Shown here piece by piece: positions 60,051 to 64,000 of a DNA stretch of 64,000 bases (the stretch's first letter is position 1; each line of letters starts with the position of its first letter). The notes under the pieces are model-generated. The model did not search any database. It saw nothing but the letters and a program-made list of their open reading frames with translations, and had not been told where the DNA came from. Source of the DNA: Campylobacter upsaliensis (lineage in GTDB: Bacteria > Campylobacterota > Campylobacteria > Campylobacterales > Campylobacteraceae); assembly GCF_900637395.1 (NCBI RefSeq), contig NZ_LR134372.1, positions 124,001 through 188,000 of the forward strand, in the 5' to 3' direction. Position numbers and translations under genes: made by a program.

Positions 60051-60795
60051 GGTCATTTTCATAGCTGGAGCTTGTGGGCGTATAGGCTCTGCTTTGGCTA
60101 GTGAGCTTTTAAGACAAAATGCTAAGGTTATTTTGGCAGATATTAATGAGGCAAATTTAGAGAAATTAAGCTTAAATTTAAGGGGAGAATTTTTAAGCCT
60201 TGAGCTTGACATTACAAAAAAAGAAAGTTTAGAAAGTGCCATTAATAAGGCGGTGCGGCATTTTGCTAAGATTGATGGCTTTGTTAATGCTAGCTATCCT
60301 TTTGGGAAAGATTGGGGAAAGGTGGAGTATTATGAGGCTAGTTATGAGCAAATTTGTGAGAGTTTAAATTTACATCTTGGTGGCTTTATTTTAGCGGCAA
60401 ATGCTTTTGTGAAGTTTTTTAAAAAGCAAGGTTATGGAAATATCATCAATCTTAGCTCCATTATGGGTGTTTATGCGCCTAAATTTGAAAATTATGCGGG
60501 AACTTCTATGCAAAGTAGCTTAGAATATAGCGTGATAAAAGCGGGGATTAATCATATGGGTGCGTGGATGGCTAAAGAGCTTTTTAATACAAATATCAGG
60601 GTTAATACCCTAGCAAGTGGGGGGATTTTAGATAATCAACCAGAGAGCTTTTTAAAAGCTTACCGAAAATGTTGCGCGAGTAAGGGTATGCTTGAGGCTA
60701 GTGATGTGTGTGGTATGATAGCGTTTTTATTAAGCGATAAGGCTAAATTTATCACAGGGCAGACTCTAGTCGTGGCTGATGGCTGGGGGCTTTGA
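60037..60795 (+). CDS. ptmA: Short-chain dehydrogenase PtmA
   Basis: 252 residues. Rossmann start KVIFIAGACGRIGSALASEL; FVNASYPFGKDWGK; active-site region INLSSIMGVYAPKFENYAG with the conserved Ser and a Tyr/Lys pair around EYSVIKAGINHM (YxxxK). The strong AAGGAGG at 60026–60032 fixes the start at 60037, 14 bp inside legF. C. jejuni ptmA/Cj1332 is required for flagellin glycosylation; exact step not certain to me. Confidence 0.9.
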   Translation: MLRDKVIFIAGACGRIGSALASELLRQNAKVILADINEANLEKLSLNLRGEFLSLELDITKKESLESAINKAVRHFAKIDGFVNASYPFGKDWGKVEYYEASYEQICESLNLHLGGFILAANAFVKFFKKQGYGNIINLSSIMGVYAPKFENYAGTSMQSSLEYSVIKAGINHMGAWMAKELFNTNIRVNTLASGGILDNQPESFLKAYRKCCASKGMLEASDVCGMIAFLLSDKAKFITGQTLVVADGWGL

Positions 60796-62693
60796 TGTCT
60801 ATTTTTGAAAGAAATTTAGCTCACCTTAGCCCCTCTTTACAAAACGCACTTTTAAGCCTTGATGAAAAGAGTAAAAACGCCTTTAAAATCACCGAAGAAT
60901 ACGCAAAAAACGAAAGGGTGTTTTATAAAAATTTCATTGCAGTTGGGGGGGGGGCAGTGTTTGATTATGAGGAGTTTGAAGAGAGGTTAAAAGAATTTAA
61001 GGAAAAATACCCCCTTTATCCTGTGCTTTATTTTTACGGCATTTCTAATGCTTTTATGATAGAGAATTTATTGCAAAATCCTTATCATTGCCATTTAGTT
61101 ATTTATGAGAGAGATTTAGCCTTGCTTTATGTTGTTTTATCAAGCATTGATTTAAGCACGGCTTTAGCACAAAAAAGGCTTTTGATTTTTAATGAAGTGA
61201 GCCAAATGGAGTATATTTTTGAGACCCAGCCTTTTTTAGCGTATTCTAGGACTTATTTTTTAGAGCTTATGAGTGATTTTTATGCTAGAGAAGAAAGAGA
61301 AGTTTTAGCCCTAAATTCCTTTTTAATGGAGGGTTTTAAAAAGAGCATTTTAAAGCAAGGAAACGACCCAAAAGACGCCTTACAAGGCATAAGACAATAT
61401 GTTTATAATTTAGCTTCTATGATTAAAAATCCTAGCTTAAAAGAATTATTAGAAAAAAGAAAAGCTAAATTTAAATCCTGTGTGATTGTTAGCACGGGAC
61501 CAAGCCTTACTAAGCAACTCCCCCTTTTAAAAGAAGTGCAAGAAAAAGTTGTGATATTTGCTGCTGATAGTGCTTATCCTATCCTAATGCAAAATGACAT
61601 CGTGCCTGATTATGTGTGTATGGTGGAACGCACGGATTTTACGGCGGAGTTTTTTAAGCACGATTTTGGAAATAAAGATGATAAAACGACCTTTTTACTC
61701 GCTTCTTTAGTGCATCCAAATGCCATTGAGTATTTAGAAAAAAGAGGGAGAAATTATATTTTAATCCCAAAACATTTAAATTTCGCACAATATGTTGATT
61801 TAAAGGCTTTTTCTTTGCTATCTTCTGCTGTGAGCGTGGCACATATGGCTTTTGCCATAGCTTTAGAGCTTGAGTTTAAGGAGCTTGTTTTCATCGGGCA
61901 GGATTTAGCTTATAATGATGTGGGGCATTCGCATCCTAAAGATTATCAACATAGTGCAAATTTTGAAAGCGAGGCTTACGAGAAAATTAAGGTTGTAGCT
62001 TATGGCGGAGAGGGCTTTGTGGAAAGCCACGAAATTTGGATTTTCTTTAGGCAGATTTTGGAAGATTTAATTAAATATGTCGTAAGTGCTAAGATTTATA
62101 ACGCCACGCAAGGAGGGGCTAGGATAGAGGGTATGATAGAAAAGCCTTTTAGTGAGTGTTGCAAGGACTTTAATGAAAATAAGCAAAACTTAGAGAAGCT
62201 TCAGCCTTTAAGTGAGGATAAGCAAAAAGAATACGCCCTTAAAGCCTATGCTAAAGTTAAAAAAGCTTTTAAAGAAAGTGTGGAATTTCAGGCGATGTTA
62301 AGGACTTATTATGAAGACATTGAGCCTGAATTTTTAAGGCTTAACACGCTTGATTTAGAGGAGGGTTTGAGGGAAAGTTTCTCACTTGTGCTAAAGGTTG
62401 ATAAATTTAGAGATGAATTTAGTGTGATTAGTAGTGTTTTTTATGAGCTTATCCACGCATTTTTTGCACATTTTTGTATGAATTTAAATAAAATTTTAGT
62501 GCTAAATCCTCTCACTAAAGAGGATTTTTTTAATAAAAATGTGCTTTATATTAAGGAACATCTTGATTTTATACAAAGCATTTTTGGCTTTGTAAAAGCA
62601 CAAGAAGAAACGCTAAAATTTGCCCTCACTCCGCTTGAAAATGCTCTAAAAGCAAAGGGTTTAAGCAAATATGTAGAAAGGCTAAATCAATGA
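60795..62693 (+). CDS. Motility accessory factor (Maf) family flagellin glycosyltransferase
   Basis: 632 residues. Maf/DUF115 core: SCVIVSTGPSLTKQLPLLKE, IFAADSAYPILMQNDIVPD, VCMVERTDFTAEFF, VFIGQDLAYNDVGHSHPKD. Maf proteins attach pseudaminic or legionaminic acid to Ser/Thr of flagellin. A G10 tract (60945–60954) near residue 52 is in frame, so ON. Start is ATG 60795 in TGATG with the ptmA stop. Its place in a complete leg cluster suggests legionaminic acid as donor, but pseudaminic acid cannot be excluded. Confidence 0.9.
   Translation: MSIFERNLAHLSPSLQNALLSLDEKSKNAFKITEEYAKNERVFYKNFIAVGGGAVFDYEEFEERLKEFKEKYPLYPVLYFYGISNAFMIENLLQNPYHCHLVIYERDLALLYVVLSSIDLSTALAQKRLLIFNEVSQMEYIFETQPFLAYSRTYFLELMSDFYAREEREVLALNSFLMEGFKKSILKQGNDPKDALQGIRQYVYNLASMIKNPSLKELLEKRKAKFKSCVIVSTGPSLTKQLPLLKEVQEKVVIFAADSAYPILMQNDIVPDYVCMVERTDFTAEFFKHDFGNKDDKTTFLLASLVHPNAIEYLEKRGRNYILIPKHLNFAQYVDLKAFSLLSSAVSVAHMAFAIALELEFKELVFIGQDLAYNDVGHSHPKDYQHSANFESEAYEKIKVVAYGGEGFVESHEIWIFFRQILEDLIKYVVSAKIYNATQGGARIEGMIEKPFSECCKDFNENKQNLEKLQPLSEDKQKEYALKAYAKVKKAFKESVEFQAMLRTYYEDIEPEFLRLNTLDLEEGLRESFSLVLKVDKFRDEFSVISSVFYELIHAFFAHFCMNLNKILVLNPLTKEDFFNKNVLYIKEHLDFIQSIFGFVKAQEETLKFALTPLENALKAKGLSKYVERLNQ
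60945..60954 (+). repeat. G10 tract in the maf gene
   Basis: Ten G encoding GGG(A) at about residues 52–54. ON lengths are 3m+1; 9 or 11 would truncate the protein soon after. Confidence 0.9.
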
Positions 62694-63661
62694 AAAAAAT
62701 TCTCATCACAGGAGCAGACGGCTTTATAGGCTCACATCTTTGCGAGGTTTTACACGCTAAGGGCTATGAAATCAGGGCTTTAAGTCTTTATAATTCTTTT
62801 AATTTTTGGGGACATTTGGAGCATTTAGCGTGTAAGGACAAACTTGAGATAGTGAGTGGGGACTTAAGAGACAGCTTTTTTTGCGATAGTCTTGTAAAAG
62901 GCGTGGATGCGGTGCTTCATTTAGGAGCTTTAATTGCCATACCTTATTCTTACACTGCACCGCAAAGCTATGTCGATACCAACATACAAGGCACTTTAAA
63001 TTTACTTGAAGCGGCTAAAAGACACGGCGTAAAACGCTTTATCCATACTTCAACGAGCGAGGTTTATGGGAGTGCGATTTATACGCCCATTGATGAAAAA
63101 CATCCGCTTCAGCCTCAAAGTCCTTATTCTGCAAGTAAAATCGGGGCAGATATGTTAGCCCTTAGCTATTTTTACAGCTTTAATCTCCCTGTTATTGTAG
63201 CGCGTCCTTTTAATGCCTATGGTCCGCGTCAAAGTGCTAGAGCTTTTATCCCTGCGATGATGGTGCAGATTTTAAGCGGAGCGAGGGAACTTAAGGTAGG
63301 GGATTTAAGCACGAAGAGGGATTTAAATTTCGTGCGAGATACTTGCGAGGGTTTTGCAGCTTTACTTAGTAATGGCGATTTTGGCGAGGTTTATAATATA
63401 GGCAGTGGGGTAGAATATACGATGAGCGAGGTTTTAGAGCTGATTTGTAAGCTAAGTGGGGCGGAGCTTAAAATCACTCAAGATAAAACAAGACTTCGCC
63501 CTAAAAATAGCGAGGTTACGAGGCTACTTTGTGATAGTTCTAAACTAAAAAGCGTGAGTGCGTGGCGTAGTCAAATTTCGCTCAAAGAGGGCTTAGAGCA
63601 AACCTTAGCTTATGTGAAAGCGAATTTAAATGCTTATAAAACAGGAATTTACAATGTTTGA
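62690..63661 (+). CDS. legB: GDP-N-acetylglucosamine 4,6-dehydratase LegB
   Basis: First committed sugar-modifying step of the leg route. 323 residues; extended SDR: ILITGADGFIGSHLCEVLHA start, HTSTSEVYGSAIYTPIDEKH (Ser/Thr active site), SPYSASKIGADMLALSYFYS (YxxxK), ARPFNAYGPRQSARAFIPAM. ATGA overlap with maf. C. jejuni equivalent Cj1319. Confidence 0.92.
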   Translation: MKKILITGADGFIGSHLCEVLHAKGYEIRALSLYNSFNFWGHLEHLACKDKLEIVSGDLRDSFFCDSLVKGVDAVLHLGALIAIPYSYTAPQSYVDTNIQGTLNLLEAAKRHGVKRFIHTSTSEVYGSAIYTPIDEKHPLQPQSPYSASKIGADMLALSYFYSFNLPVIVARPFNAYGPRQSARAFIPAMMVQILSGARELKVGDLSTKRDLNFVRDTCEGFAALLSNGDFGEVYNIGSGVEYTMSEVLELICKLSGAELKITQDKTRLRPKNSEVTRLLCDSSKLKSVSAWRSQISLKEGLEQTLAYVKANLNAYKTGIYNV

Positions 63662-64000
63662 AAAAGAAATTGCCTTTATTAAAAACCTTTACAAAAAAGA
63701 GCAAATCGCCCTTCACGAGCCTTGCTTTGGGGTAGAAGAAAAGACGCTTTTAAATGAATGTATAGAAAGTGGGTTTGTCTCAAGTGTGGGGAAATTTGTA
63801 GGCGAATTTGAGGAGCAAATCAAAAAATTTAGCAACGCAAAATACGCCATAGCCACAAACAGCGGCACTTCAGCCCTTCACATCGCTCTTTTGGCAAATA
63901 AAGTCGATGAAAAATGCGAGGTCATCACGCAGGCTTTAAGCTTTGTAGCGACTGCAAATGCCATTGCTTACACGGGTGCAAAGCCTATTTTTTTAGATGT
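63654..64000 (+). CDS. legC: Aminotransferase LegC, 5' part (cut by window edge)
   Basis: DegT/DnrJ/EryC1-family PLP aminotransferase placing the 4-amino group. 115 codons seen: MFEKEIAFIKNLYKKEQIAL, EKTLLNECIESGFVSSVGKF, AIATNSGTSALHIALLANKV, ALSFVATANAIAYTGAKPIF. Overlaps legB by 8 bp. The LegH acetyltransferase expected after it would lie outside the window. Confidence 0.9.
   Translation, partial: MFEKEIAFIKNLYKKEQIALHEPCFGVEEKTLLNECIESGFVSSVGKFVGEFEEQIKKFSNAKYAIATNSGTSALHIALLANKVDEKCEVITQALSFVATANAIAYTGAKPIFLD

Noticed and set aside
1-64000. CRISPR array, rRNA operon or replication origin
   Set aside because: No regularly spaced repeats, no rRNA sequence and no dnaA-box cluster seen.

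Overview
The window reads as chromosomal DNA of a thermophilic Campylobacter. It is AT-rich and densely packed. Many gene blocks match the C. jejuni order as I remember it: ung–aspA–dcuA–lipoproteins–rplU–rpmA, msrQ–msrP, pyrF–nusB–ribH–kdsA, eptC–dgkA, and the ptm/leg legionaminic acid cluster. Poly-G tracts are long (up to 19 G), and the DUF2325–flavodoxin block has no katA beside it. Both fit the catalase-poor C. upsaliensis/C. helveticus group better than C. jejuni, but the species call is inference.

Left part (1–13.9 kb): pyrE (cut by the window edge), frr, secG and a BI-1 membrane protein; a phase-variable membrane sulfatase with a T16 tract in its promoter and a G13 tract in its coding region; a carbonic anhydrase–MscS–FAA-hydrolase operon; an eptC–dgkA–winged-helix operon; xth; a decayed mntP; a radical-SAM gene with mutY; and an anchored protein of unknown function.

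Middle (13.9–42 kb): four tRNAs (Gly, Leu, Cys, Ser). Two related autotransporters (14.4–17.6 kb, minus; 38.6–41.3 kb, plus) share promoter, leader and signal region, including an A15 tract and a 5' poly-G tract. Between them lie housekeeping genes (pcm, sdaC, dapD, a CorC-like protein, ung, aspA, dcuA, a lipoprotein/LpoB-like operon, rplU–rpmA), a broken NhaC-like antiporter, a 30-residue Pro/Gly/Asn-rich peptide gene with a NYN-domain gene, and a degenerate Mu-like prophage (repressor, MuA, MuB, a P-loop ATPase, all broken).

Right part (41.4–49.7 kb): msrP/msrQ periplasmic methionine sulfoxide repair; pyrF–nusB–ribH–kdsA; fldA and a DUF2325 gene under a candidate Fur box; rsmD, two poorly known genes and gatB.

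Right end (49.8–64 kb): the flagellar glycosylation locus, all on the plus strand with mostly overlapping genes. It holds two tandem methyltransferases that share an almost identical 5' half, a formyltransferase–acyltransferase ORF with three poly-G tracts, ptmG, a third methyltransferase (poly-G, OFF), legI, legG, ptmE, ptmF, legF/ptmB, ptmA, a maf gene (G10, ON), legB and the start of legC. Together these make GDP-sugar intermediates, convert them to CMP-legionaminic acid derivatives, decorate them, and load them onto flagellin. At least eight poly-G tracts (10–19 G) in 64 kb make surface-structure switching the main theme of the window.
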